NCBI GenBank assembly: GCA_013397845.1
Contig: VZTG01007657.1
Coordinates: forward strand, 37,333 to 101,332
Length of the DNA: 64,000 nucleotides
DNA from: Melanocharis versteri
Taxonomy: Eukaryota; Chordata; Aves; Passeriformes; Melanocharitidae
Reading direction: 5' to 3'
Positions within the stretch are counted from its first letter, which is position 1. Each line of letters starts with the position of its first letter. Made by a program: the position numbers and the translations under genes. Shown here in pieces: positions 9,601 to 21,156 of this stretch. Under the pieces are notes generated by a model. That model was not told the origin of the DNA and made no database searches. It saw nothing but the letters and a program-made list of their open reading frames with translations.

Positions 9601-12600
9601 TGAGCAGTTGTGTTGGTGAGCTGAAGAGCTGAGCCTCTGCCATTTGTTTCGTTTGCCATGGGTCTGTATTCATCTTAAATCTGATCGTACCATAAGCAGT
9701 TTGCTCTGCAGGCTGTGAATCGGTAAAGTAAACAGGGCAAACGGGCTGTCAGTCTCTTGAGAAAGTGCTAATATTACACTGAGCTTGAGATTTTAATCAC
9801 TGCTGTCAGGAAATGCTGAGTTAAGGTTCTCACAATTGCTGCTGCCTGCTGCCTGTGCTCTGCAGTAGACACTTCCTTGTGTTACCACGCAGCATGCAGG
9901 CACTAATAAAGATTGCTGCAGCTAAGATTAGGGAAGAGAGGTTTTCCCTTGGCAGGCCAGTAATTGAATAATACTTCTCTCCAGATGTCTGAATACTTCA
10001 TCATCATTAAAGAATTAAGTCTCTTAGCCTCTTTGTGAGAGGTCAGTCTTGTAGAACCATCAAAAGTTTGGTAGGGCCACCCGAAAAGCTCTTGGGAAAG
10101 CAAAGGCCAGAGTCGAGATCTGCTGTCACAGCCCTATGCATCAGCTGCAGGAACATTCCCATTTTCCTCCAGCCTGCTGGTCAGGGATAGAGGTTTTGGA
10201 TTTGCCTGGTGCTGGGTGCCCACAGAGCAACAGCCCCTTTGCAGTGGCAGAGAAATTTGGGTGGAATCATTAGCTCTGGAGTTCAGAGCAGGTTTTAACT
10301 TCCATTTTTTTTACCCAGACTTCCTTCTCAGCAGCAGGGAGTGTGGAACAGTGCGCCAGGGTTTCCATGAGTGAGCAGTAAATACCACCATGAAGCAATT
10401 TTGGGAATGCCTGTGCATCCAGCAGCATGGGCAGGACCTTGGGGCTGCCCAAGCCACTTCCTCAACAGAGGCCATGTGTCCTTAGTGAAAAAGGTCCCTG
10501 TCCCAGTCAGCTCCTGCGTGTTTCACATCCGTTTTTCCTTGGTGATGTTTGTTGTTCCTGCTGTGTGCGCTTGTTCCCCTTGGGCAGCGGCCGCTTGGGT
10601 GACTGAGCTGGCTCCTTCTCCTGCCTGGTTTCAGTCCAGGCAGTTTTTCATCTGGTGGAGCTTGGGCTTTGCATCTGGAGGGATAAAACCTCCGTCTGGT
10701 AGCAGTTGTGGTGAGGGTTTCTTGGCCATTCTGCTCTTTCAGCCTGTCCCTTGCTTGGACCAGCCACACCAGGGAGCAGTAGTGACCCATGTTCAGAGTC
10801 AGGGTTGCCTGGATGTCACTGCCTCTGCTCCCTGGGAGTGTCTGGTTTATTCAGAGGCTGTTGTGGTGTGAGCTGGGTGTCTCAGAGCACGGCCAAGCTT
10901 TGCTCATGCAAATATACCCCAGAGACACCCCTGCTACTGAGTGCTGCTCCCTCTGCTCTCAGCTCTTCCCCTCACCTTGTAGCTCTGTTCCATTACACAT
11001 GACTGGAGGTAAGTGACAGGCAGAAGTGGGAATGATGTATTGCTGTAATGATGGCTGTTCTTCCATACAGATGCACGGACAAGAGGCTGCTTGGGGAACT
11101 CATTATTTTTGGTGCATCCCTGCCAGGCTGGTGGGAGCATTTCTCCTCACTGCCAGCCATGGTTGGATGGTTTCGCTCAGGACAGTGAGAGATTGATCTT
11201 TTCTTTGCAGACTCTCATAAATAATCTTTGCTGGAGGAAGTACAGGGCTCCTACAGGGCTCTCACATTTGATCCCTCCGTGGTGCCAGGTGGGCAAAGCC
11301 CTCAGAATGGTCCATTTTAGGGGCCTCTGATCTGGAAAATGAGCCCAGGCAGCTGGGGCTGTGCCTGTGGTTTAAATGGGCAGGGTGAAAGCACAGACTT
11401 GCTGCCTTTCACGCTGCTGGGGCATAGCTCCCCAAAAAGGAAACTCTGCAGGCTGCACGTGATGTCCTCTGCTGACTCTTGCACGCTTTTAGGGTGTTTT
11501 TAACCCAAAACTAGATGCTGGTGCAGAGAGTGGGACCCACTAGCCCAGCAGTACCTGGACATGCCCTGTGTGCTGCTGCTGAAGCTGTTCCCACAGCAGT
11601 TAAACACCTGAGCCCAAAGAGAGGGGACACACGAGGGAGTGTCCCCTCGGGTTTTTCTCACAGAAGGACTCAGTGGGATACACACAAGCTCTTAGAGTGT
11701 CACCACCTTGTCACAGGAGGGTGGCTTCCGTTAGGACAGGGAGTTTGTCCCCTCCGTGGTTAGATGCTCTCTAGTATTGGATGCGAGTGATCCCATCTGT
11801 GGTGTGCTGTGCTCTGGGCTGTCCTTGCTGTCAGAGCACAGCAGTGCTTCTCCCCCCAGCCTGCTCCTGGTCCACACCTCTGCAGAGCTGCCAGCCCCTG
11901 CTGAGCCTCCCCTGCAGCACAACAACGAGCAGAGATGCTCTATGGGGTGGCGATGCCAGGCACTAGCAGGCAGCTGAGAGCTGCCTTCTCTTATTTCTGG
12001 CCTTTATCCACCGCCCACGTGAGAGAGCAGCAAGAGCTGTTGCATCTTTAATCTTTGTGCCCAAAGCAAGACTTGAGAGAGAGAAGCGTGGAGTTCCCTC
12101 TGCCCTGCCCTCATTTTCCTCACCCCTACAAGCTTGCAGGAAGCTGTTGGGTTTGGTTACTCATTCATGGAGGTCAGGACTAGGTCTGGGGTTTTTTTTT
12201 CCTTTGTGTTTAGGAAACAGTTTACAAACTGTTTTGAGCATGGGGGAGCTGGTGGCGTGTGAAAGAGGCTTCTCAGCCTCTTTACTGCTGGACTTGCATT
12301 AATTCTCTGCCCTGCCTCCTTTTCTGTAATCTCTTTCTTGGTTGGCAGCGTGAGTATTTCTGAGTGCTTTCCCCTGCCTGCAGCCCCTCTGCCTCCTGAT
12401 ATGACCTCAGCCACCAAACCAACTTGGGGCTTTATTTTTACTCGAGCCGTTCTGGTTCACGTGGTGAGGTTGGTTTCTTTGCCTCAGCAGTGAGAAGGCT
12501 TCTCTGCAGAGGAAGTAAAAGAGTGCCAGTCTGCAGTTGAAACTGGTTAAACACCAAAACCACACTCCTGGTCTCATTGGGTTTGAGACGTGACACTCCG

Positions 12601-13068
12601 CCATGCAGCTCAGCGCTGGCTTTTTTTGCCTGCCAGTTGTGCACCATCCCTGCTTGCACTTAGTTTTTTTAATAAATTGTGTTTTCACTTGAAATTGCTG
12701 ATAAAAACCTTCTCGGCTGCAGTTCCTGTGTTAGCAATCCAGCCAGAAAATGCTGTTCTACTTTGCCTGGGCTTGTGGTGTTCCATGGATGCTCAGTGCT
12801 GCTCCACCACAGCCAGATTCAGCCTGTGCATTCATGTCATATACACCCCAAATGTTTCTTTCCAGCACAACTTGACCTTTTGTCACTACCCAGAAAGTGA
12901 AGGCTGAGCTATTTGTAACAGTTTCCAGAAGTTGCTGTTGATATTTTTTTTTTTCCTCTTTCTTCTTCCTAGACCATGTTGGTGGTTTTATTTAAATGTG
13001 AGGAACAAGGCAGGGACTGATGCTGCCTGAATGGGAGAGACATTGGCATGTTCTCCTTCTGGCAACAG

Positions 13069-13180
13069 GCATCTGGTGCTAATGTGTGTGGTGGATCAGA
13101 GGTGGGAGCTCTACAAGGACATCAATGAGTTGTGCCTGCGTGAGGGGCTCTGCTTTATCCCCGTGCTCAGAGAGGCTGCG
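13069..13180 (+). other. Candidate alternative (cassette) exon in SMG6 intron
   Basis: A plausible acceptor (TGTTCTCCTTCTGGCAACAG, ending at 13068) is followed 112 bases later by a good donor (GCG|GTGAGG at 13181). The upstream exon ends in phase 0. Entering in that frame gives a TGA after 19 codons, and because 112 is not a multiple of 3 inclusion would break the frame. It would therefore act as a poison exon. In another frame the block reads VDQRWELYKDINELCLREG, which looks protein-like but matches no family I recognise. The support is the splice-site pattern only, so this could be chance in GC-rich intronic DNA. Confidence 0.2.
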
Positions 13181-14548
13181 GTGAGGGGAGAGAGACTTCG
13201 TGTTCCAACAAACTTCTCATACCCCAAAACCAAGTACAATCATCCAGAAACCGCCTTTCCCTGTCAGTCACTCTTTCCTCATTTCCTCTCCTGCTGGTGC
13301 TGATCAGGCAGGGATTTGTGTGTAACCAAACCCCCTCCTGCTGCTGCACACGAGGCCTTTCTCAGAGCAGTGGGTTTGATGATCCTGGTGCTGCACAGTG
13401 GTGTTGGGAGGGAGAGTTTGCACTTGAGATGAGAATGCTGCCAGAATTGGCAGTACTGGTAAAGGAAGTAAAATATCTTAATAGCAGGGTTGGGAGATTT
13501 CCCAGAGCAGGGTGAAGGCTGTAGACAGTGATTTCTCTTGAGATCTATTTTTTTGTTGTTAGTCTAACCTTGATCTTTGTCTGAATTTGGCCCAGGCCAA
13601 CGTTTCCTGCTGTCTGTTGCAGACTTTTTGAGATTGGCACCTCGTATCCCACAGCCAAACCTCTTAATTCTGCCATGGGGAATGTTTATTCCTCTTCAGT
13701 GTTGAATGAGCCATTTCCAGACAGGCTTCGTATCCACTGTGGAGGTGGGTACTAGGAAAGCAGCTTCCTTCCGGAGGATCAGGGAGTGGAACCTGCTGGA
13801 GTCTGTGTCATTTCCTCTGTCCTTGGCTCTACTCTTCCTCCCCAGCAGATTTCCCTGCCACATAATTCGAAGTGGAGAGGGAGATGCAGCAGGCTGGACA
13901 AGTACCTGTGGGAGCCTGAGGCACAGCCTGGCTGGGAGCAGCTCCCGTTATCCCGGACGGGGAGCGTGGCTGGAAGAGTGGGGATGTGAAGGTTGCGTGA
14001 GATAATGCTGTCATCCTTCTGGAAGGCTCTGTCTCTGCTCAGCCTGTTGGCCAAATGTCTCCTCTCTTGGCCCAACTCCATCCTAAGCCTTTCAGGGTTC
14101 GATCTCTTCAGTCTTCACCCTTCTTAATTTCTCACATTATCTCCCTCCTTTGTGCTTTAACCCCACGAATAATCTACTCTGGAGTAGTAAAGAAGGCTGA
14201 CAACACCCTGAGCTGCCGTAACTGCTGATCTCTTACGACCAGAATTCATCACACGTTTCTTCATGTCAGTTTTCTGTCACAGGAAGGTGAACGCTGTTTA
14301 TTCCTGGCAAACAGTGAGTGTTTGAGTATGAGCTGCTTTTGGTTGGGGCTGCTTTAGTGCACATGTGGCCTCCCTCTTACCTGCTGGACACAGAAAGCTC
14401 TGCCTGGGCTTTCAGTGCTTAACCAGATGCAGCCTTGAAGAGCTGAGCTTGTATCCTAAATGACCTGCAGCACCAGAGCCAATTTGTGAAAAGTTTTGTG
14501 TCAAAAGTGAACTTGATATCTCAGCTGAGAGCTCTCTGGCGTGTTTGC

Positions 14549-15250
14549 ATAGATTCAGAGAGTTTACGGTCAGCAGGGACCATTAGATCATCCGGTCTGA
14601 TCTCCTGTATATCACAGGTCCTTAAATTTCACCCTGCTACTCCTATATGAAGCCAAATAACTCGTGTTTGGCTAAAGCAGTACTTCCAGAAAGACATCCA
14701 GCCTTGAAAATCCACCCTTTTCCTGGGGAGTTCATTTCAGTGATCATTGCACTGGTTTTGAGACGCTTTTACCTTATTTGCAGAGTGAATGTTCCCAGTT
14801 TGTTCCTGTGCTTTGCTCTTCTGCAAGTGTAAAGAGCCCTTAAGTACCACAGAGGCACTTTACACCCAGCAATCCAATCGCCTCCCAGTCTTATTTTGAT
14901 AACACTGAACAGATTGAGCTGTTGAAATTTTTCACTGCAAGGCATCGTTTCTAGCCTTTGAATCGCTTTTATGGCTGTTTTTTTGGATCCTCACCAATTT
15001 TTCACCATCCTTTTAAAAATAAGGGCAGTATTTCAGTGCCATCCACCATGGTGCTGTGCTTAGATGTGAATCTGCTGCCCAGTGCCTGCTCTGCTTGCAC
15101 ATCCAAGGGATGTGTTTAATCCTTTCTGCTGGACATTGTGTTGGGGATTCAGCCACTGTGGTCCCTAAAGGCTTTTTGGAGAAGCTGCCTCGGGCACGAT
15201 CTCCTGGAGGCTTCGTTTTACATGTGATGCCAGATGAATAATATGACATT
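14549..15250 (-). repeat. Ancient CR1-family LINE fragment (antisense)
   Basis: On the + strand this follows the reverse complement of an old CR1 lineage that is common in turtles and crocodilians. The blocks run in order: GGGACCATTAGATCATCCGG, a 'TCCTGTATATCACAGG' segment, 'AACTCGTGTTTGGCTAAAGC', 'TTCCAGAAAGACATCCAG', 'AGAGCCCTTAAGTACC', 'CATCCAAGGGATGTGTTTAA', and 'GGTCCCTAAAGGCTTTTTGG'. It is strongly diverged with internal gaps, and it reaches beyond the 3' tail into sequence that corresponds to more internal parts of the element. The downstream AT-rich stretch to about 15720 may be more of the same element or unrelated. Confidence 0.7.
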
Positions 15251-18200
15251 TGATGTTGGAAACCCCCAGATTTTGAAGCTGTTACAATAAACCCTGTGTG
15301 GATGTTCTGTAGCCATCGTTACTTACTGCTCCAAATGGGCAGTTTGACAGCAGATTTTCCTTTTGTTGCTAGTGAATCTCTTACCATCCTCTTTCCATCC
15401 AGTTCAGTGAGGGTCCCTGAAGACCTCTCTTTAAGAGGTTACTGAATCAGTTTGTTCGTTTAATGATAATATTTTTTCAAGAATGCTGCATATTACTAAT
15501 TCATGGAAACCAAATTTAGATACAGGCTTGGTTGAAAAGGAAATAACACACATATAAATGTTCTATTTGACCTGCTTTCGTCGAGTTGAAAGTTCTGCTA
15601 GTAAATTCGTTGTTAAATTATGTTGAATTTATTTAGGAGTCAGATACTTGTTTTGGAGCCAGTGAAGTTACCATAGCTTGATCTTTACGTTACTAAAGCA
15701 GATAATTTTCTTCCTTAACATTTTTCCTCTCACCTGCTCCCTGCTGAGATGAAGGAAGAGCTCAAAAGCTCACTGCTTTTGTTAAGGGGCTTCTTAAATG
15801 CCTCTTTTTCTCTTGCTGGGTTGATGGCTTGTAACTCTTATAGCCATGAGATGTGTCCTGGAGCTGGAGCTGCGCTGCGAAAGACCAGGGAGCTGCAGGA
15901 GTGTCTCAGTGTCTCTTTACCTGTAAATTAATTTTTTAATGCCTCAAGGCCATGATGCATCAGGGTTCCCTCTCTCTTCTGTGTCACAGCAAATTGGATT
16001 TTACGTTTGTGCGGTGTCTGATGTTAAGTAGCAGGATTTTCACTGGAATTGCTTCTACTGCTACAGAAATCAATCCGTTTCAGGGCAGGACATTGCTCTG
16101 CTAAGCAGAAACCTGCACTGAACACGTGGCAAGAAGCAGCCAAGGCAAGTCCTGTATCCATTTGTGGTTGCAGGTGGTATATGAAGAGAAGTGATTATGG
16201 TAATTAGCCCAGCTGGAATTTGCCCACAGCTCTGTGGGTACCTTGTAAACACTGCAAAAATGCCAGACAATCTTAACAGCCCTTTTGTCTCGTCTCCTTT
16301 ATGTAGGTAGCCATTTGCACAAAACCCTTTCCACCAGCACTTTGCTGAGGTTACACCTGTAGCAGTAAAAATTCCTCCTGGTATCCTGCCAGCCGAGCCC
16401 ACTGCAGCACCCTGGGCTTTTCAGGAATCTCTGTGTCAGTGCTGGGCTGAGGGAGCTGCCTGTGGAAAAAGAGGAATAAACCCTTGAGTTGCGAGTGAGA
16501 ATATGGCACGTTTTGGGTGCCTGGATGTTATTTCACACAGTTCTCAGCAAGGAAGCTGTGCCTGGAAAAGCTTGACTGCCCAAGAAACCCTGAAAATATT
16601 TGGGATGAGTGTGGTACGTGTTTTGGAGCAGAGCTGTGTGGCTCTGTGGTCTGTATCCCAACCCCTTGTCACTGGGGAGACCCTTAGACTCAGGAGAACG
16701 TCCTGCTGTGCTCCAGGCCCTTCCACTCCAGTGGAGACAGAGCATTTGTTACAGGCAGTTTTGCATCTGGTCTCTTGATTAATGGACTTGTCTTTTGCAG
16801 CCTATTTTGACTCTGACACCGCTTTCTGCTCCACAGATGCTTTGCTGATGTTGAAGAAAGTTTGCCTCGCTTGATAAAGACCAGATCCTGGAATTTACTT
16901 CCAAACCTGAAGTAACAATTTTTAACTTGAAACGCTTTTTCCCCAGGAGTCGCTTCTCCAGAATCTTTCCCTTATTTGGTGCCTCCTTCACAGCTGGGGC
17001 TGATGCTCAGGTGCCAAAGCTCTGTGCACTCCTTGCCCGGAGCCAAACGGGTTCCAGCGCAGCAGTGCCGCTTCCCAGCCCGGATCATGGCACTCCTTTT
17101 CCTGTGCTCTCCCGTGGCATTTCCAGCATTGCTCTGCTGGGGTGGGGGACACCGTTTTCAGCGTGGTCAGTGCAGTCTCTGGAGGCTGAGTGTTGCTTTC
17201 TTCTCTCCTGGCTGAACGGACCTTTACCAAAGCTGCCCCAGCAGTTCCGTGTTGCTGTCAGGCCGTGCTCCCCGCGGCCTCGAGGAGATTTGAGCTGGCT
17301 GTTCAGCGCCGTTGCTGTCTCTGCTCTTTTAGCTGCTCCACGAGAAGTTGTTAGTCACTGTTGATTCCTTCCATGGCAACAAATCCAGTTGGGTTGGCGG
17401 TGAGGTGTGTGAATGCTCCCCGAGCAGCACTGGGCTGCTTCCTCTGGTGAGGTTGCCTCTTCCCAGGTGGATTTAGTCTGTCTGCACATGCTGACTCATG
17501 ACAGCCGAAACAGCTGTTTTCAGCTTCAGGCACTACTGTGTGCAGGGACCCCTTCTTCTTCTTGACAGCTGGTTTGTTTTTATAACTAATGCCTTCACTA
17601 TATGCTCATAACTTCCATATCGGTGATGCCCGCTTTTCAGCTGGAAGGGCCAAAGTCCAGTTTGTGACATAGTTTTGTTGTTGTATAAGCTTTTCTTGAT
17701 GGGCTTTTCCCAAGTGAGCAACTGGGACAATCCAAATTTGGTTCCCTGTCCCAAAGAGCAGAGTTACCCACAAAGGGCAGCAGTGCACTGGGAGTCCTCG
17801 TCTGGCATCCTGGTATTGGCACGAGGACCATTTTTGGGAAATCTTTGGAGGGGACTGCTTTTGGGCTGCACAATCAGTGAGAGGAAGGCAGTAAGTTGGT
17901 GTAGGTCTCATGGTAGCACTCTAAGGGTAGTGGGCATGCTGGCAATGCTTTTGAGAAGTGTTCCTCTCCACCATGTGAATGCAGAGCAGCAGGTGACAGA
18001 ACTTCCTCCTCTGTGCCGGGCCACTCATGGAGGTCGCTGTTTCCCACTCCCCGTGAGAAGCTGAGTTTGATGGGAGGAGCTGGGAGGGCTCCCAGTGGCT
18101 GAGGGACAGGTGAGTCAGTAGGGAAACAGTCATCCAGAGAAAAGCCCAGTCAAAGCAGCCGCATGACCTTAGTGTGAACCCGAAGATGAAAGGTCCAGAG

Positions 18201-20092
18201 TTGAGTGATGAGCTCATCAAAACCTCGAGGCTGTGAGAGAAAAAGTGGTGAAAGAAGCGTGAAGTGCCTGCTTGAGATGCCACAGTGCTGGGGCACACAG
18301 GGCTCTGCCTGGGCTTGCTGGGGTTGTGATTTAAGTTGGCAAGAGGCATAAAACATGCTTCATTCCTAGAGGCAGGTATCACGTTTCCTTAAAAACAATT
18401 ATAAGTGAGCACACATCTCTGTCTCGGTTCTGTGCTGGTTCCTGGGGAGTGTGACTGGTTAGTCCTTGGGATTGTGAGTGAAAAGGTTGAGCATGAAACT
18501 TGCTCTGAGAAAATGGGGGTGAATCCAATGTCCTGACAAGCCCTCCTAGAGCTGGGTGTCTGTGGAAACGCTCTGGGCATGTCCCTGCTGGGTGCTACTT
18601 TCTGTTCCAGATGGGGAATTTTGGTTTTCCCCCGCTGCCGATAAAGCGTGGGGATTGCAGAACACTTCTGGGGCCGTGGGTGAAATGTGGGCCTTGGAGG
18701 AAAACTTCTGCCCCAATTCCTTCTCTCCACCACCTGCAGCCTGCCTATGAGTGTTGCTTTCCAGCAGAGATGGGTCAGACCACGAGCTCCTTCTCTTTTC
18801 CATATTCCCCCTCAAAGGGTGCAGAGCATGGACCCCCTCCTCCAGCTCTTGCACAGGGTCTCGCTGTGGGGCAGAGCACTGTCCACTGCCCCACCAAGGC
18901 TCTTGCACTGAGCTGGGGGCTGTGATTCCTTAGATTCCTTAGGCTGTGTCTGTGTCAGGGTCTGTGATTTCAGCTGGAGCTGATCACAAACCAGCTTTTT
19001 GCCTCCGTAAGCTGTTGCCTGAAAAAAAAGTATCTGTTAAAGGCTTCAAGCTCTCAATTACCATAGTGTCCTAAGGTGAAGAATCAGCTATATCCAGACT
19101 TCACTGGCGGATTGAATAAGGGCTTTGCCGTGCTGTCCCAGTATTCCCCAGTCTCTTCTGGGTTCCATCTGCAGAGTTAATAAAATGGTGGCAAATCAAG
19201 TTGAGTTCTAGTGGAAAGGGCTCTTTAGGGCAGCAGTAAAATAGTGAGTAAGCAAGAACCCCTTGCTGCGGGGGCCAGTTTAATTGGTCTGGTTTGTTTT
19301 ATGAGACAGGTTTTATGTTTAAACTCGCACATGGCCCAGGAGCGACTCTGCAGCAGGGCATCATTCTCCCGCATGGATCCTCCGGGAACGCAGCCGGGTT
19401 AATTACACCTCACTGAAGGTGCAGAGCAGCTGGCATCAGTCATGGCTCGAGCCCAGGGGCTCAGCAAATGCGGGTGGGAGGTGGCACTAGAGCTGGGATG
19501 CCAATGACAACTGTCCCCAGCAGCCAGGCCTGGCAGGGAGCTCTGGAGGCACCGGTCAGTGCCCACCCTGCATCCTCTGGCATGTGCCCCAGTCTTGGCT
19601 GGCCACTGCCACAGCCCTGCCAGGTGATCTTATCCTCCCCCTGCGAGTGGAAGCGGGGGAGTTGAGGCTGTAAAAGCCCTGGGTGGATTGGAGCAGCGTG
19701 GTGCTGCTCTGGGTCGCTCCTGGTCAGCGTCTCCCTCGCAGCGCTCGGGGCCTGGCTTTTCTCAGCGCGCTGAGGCTGTGCAGGCACAGGCGAGAGAGGA
19801 AAACCTCCTGCTCTGGGGAAGGTAAAAGCGAGGCCAGTCCACTCCTGCTGTGACACAGCCACCTCCAGGGCCAGGCTAAATGAGTGCTCACCCACCCACA
19901 GCCGTCCTCAGAGCCTGTAGATAAGGACTGGGAAAGCCCGGAGCTGGGCTGAGCGAGCAGAGGTGGCCTGGAGCAGTAGAAAGTAATTATTCAAGTCAGG
20001 TTTTGGAGTCGGGAGAGCAAAGCAGGGCAGGAAGCTGCCTTCACACCGTGTGCTACAGCCAGCTCCCCTGTGTCCCCTTAGCTCCATGGCCA

Positions 20093-20272
20093 CAGAGTCA
20101 TGGTATGGTTTGGGTAGGAACAGACCTTAAAGACCATCTAGTTCCAACCCCCCTGCCATGGGCAGGGACAGCTTGCACCAGAGCAGATTGCTCAGAGCCC
20201 CATCCAACCCAGCCTTGAACGCTTCCAGGAATGGGGCATCCACAGCTTCTCTGGGCAGTTCAGTAGCTGTTC
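20093..20272 (-). repeat. CR1 retroposon 3' end (antisense), avian type
   Basis: On the + strand this reads AGAGTCATGGTATGGTTTGG, then GACCTTAAAGACCATCTAG, then TTCCAACCCCCCTGCCATGG, and later CCTTGAACGCTTCC and GGGGCATCCACAGCTTCTC. This is the reverse complement of a bird CR1 3' terminus and is much less diverged than the other CR1 pieces here. It is truncated after about 180 bp. This is the clearest repeat-based sign that the DNA is avian. Confidence 0.88.
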
Positions 20273-20690
20273 AAAATGCGGGCTCTCAAAGGCTCTGCTG
20301 GCACATCTGACCACTGTCTCTACCAGCAGTTAAATGAGGGGGTGCAGCATCACCCCAATCCTCCCTTGCTCCTGGAAGCTGCTCCTGGCAGGGCACAAAT
20401 GAGTGCTTTGAGTGCTGCTGCTGAGCCCTCTGTGCTGGCTGCTCTGCAGAAAAGCACTGGGAGGACATCCTGCTCCCTCTCTGCCTTGTCCAGCTGCTGC
20501 TCTGCCTCTGACACAGTCGGGAGCACGGAACAGGCTGCTGCTGCTGCTTGTGGGGTTGTTTTTTCCGTCGATGGGAGTGCTAGTGGGGAAATGCTGCTGT
20601 GGGAGGCTCCTTTTCCAGAACCCCTTAGGCTGTGCCGAGCTTTGGGGTGGTGAGATATGGGGGAAGAGAGCTTTGCCTAGGAGTGCCCGG

Positions 20691-20790
20691 TGTGCAGGTA
20701 TCAGGTTTGGGGTGCCCGGGGTATAAGTATCAGGTTTTGGGGTGCAGGTATCGGGTTTGGGGTGCCCAGGCTGTGGGCTTTGGGGCTCCC
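20691..20790 (+). repeat. Short GC-rich minisatellite
   Basis: There are three to four imperfect copies of a unit resembling GTGCAGGTATCAGGTTTGGG followed by GTGCCCGGG, starting at about 20691, 20720, 20743 and 20761. It lies 300 bp upstream of the acceptor of the 62-base exon. Confidence 0.75.
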
Positions 20791-21049
20791 GAGGCACAGC
20801 AGTCCTGTGCAGGATCACAGGACCCGGCAGAGGGTGCTGTGTCTCCATCGCCTCTCCCAGCTCCGGTTCCAGCTCCAGCTCCAGCTGTTTGGCACTTGCC
20901 TCTGCCTCTGTGCATGATGTTTGTAAGAGTTTGGGCATGTCCATTTGGTTCCCATCTCCAGTGCCACCCCCAGCATCCAGGCCAGGTTCTTCTGTCACTG
21001 GGGACATTCTTAATTCACAGGAAATAGGAGAGAGTTTAATTGTTTTCTC

Positions 21050-21090
21050 CTCTCTCTCTCTTTTTTTTTTTTCTTTTTTTTTTTTCCCAT
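21050..21090 (+). promoter_or_regulatory. SMG6: Extended polypyrimidine tract at splice acceptor
   Basis: An almost uninterrupted run of about 40 pyrimidines, with (CT)n and two long T runs, ends in CCCATGCAG directly before the 62-base exon. It is the longest such tract next to any acceptor in the window. It is a natural binding site for U2AF and PTB-type regulators (inference). Confidence 0.6.
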
Positions 21091-21094
21091 GCAG

Positions 21095-21156
21095 CTGAAC
21101 AAAAGGTTCATCCTCAGTTTTCTCCATGCCCATGGGAAGCTGTTTACCAGGATTGG
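21095..21156 (+). CDS. SMG6: SMG6 coding exon 7 of window (62-base exon)
   Basis: This exon encodes 20 codons, LNKRFILSFLHAHGKLFTRI, and the first two bases of a glycine codon. It matches the SMG6 helix that follows the low-conservation insert. RFILSFLHAHGKLFTRIG is close to invariant among vertebrates. Although short and placed between a 14.5-kb and a 3.7-kb intron, its borders are clear: CATGCAG ends at 21094 and GG|GTAAGT starts at 21157. Exon definition probably relies on the very long pyrimidine tract upstream. Because 62 is not a multiple of 3, skipping would shift the frame and give a premature stop. Confidence 0.97.

Larger units (their letters stand above)
6622..21094 (+). other. SMG6: SMG6 intron, 14,473 bp, phase 0
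   Basis: The intron runs from GTGAGT to CATGCAG. It holds an old CR1 block (14549-15250), a younger CR1 3' end (20093-20272), a small GC-rich minisatellite (20691-20790), a possible cassette exon (13069-13180) and a long pyrimidine tract next to the acceptor. AT-rich, high-complexity stretches at about 9660-10000, 15450-15720 and 19240-19450 could be conserved non-coding DNA. The long open frames here, for example 8115-8825 on the - strand, have no recognisable protein motif and are treated as chance. Confidence 0.85.

Noticed and set aside
20330..21133. 267-residue open frame on the - strand
   Set aside because: It runs antisense through the pyrimidine tract (giving poly-Lys/Glu), a minisatellite and the SMG6 exon at 21095. 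The composition is low complexity and no family is recognised.
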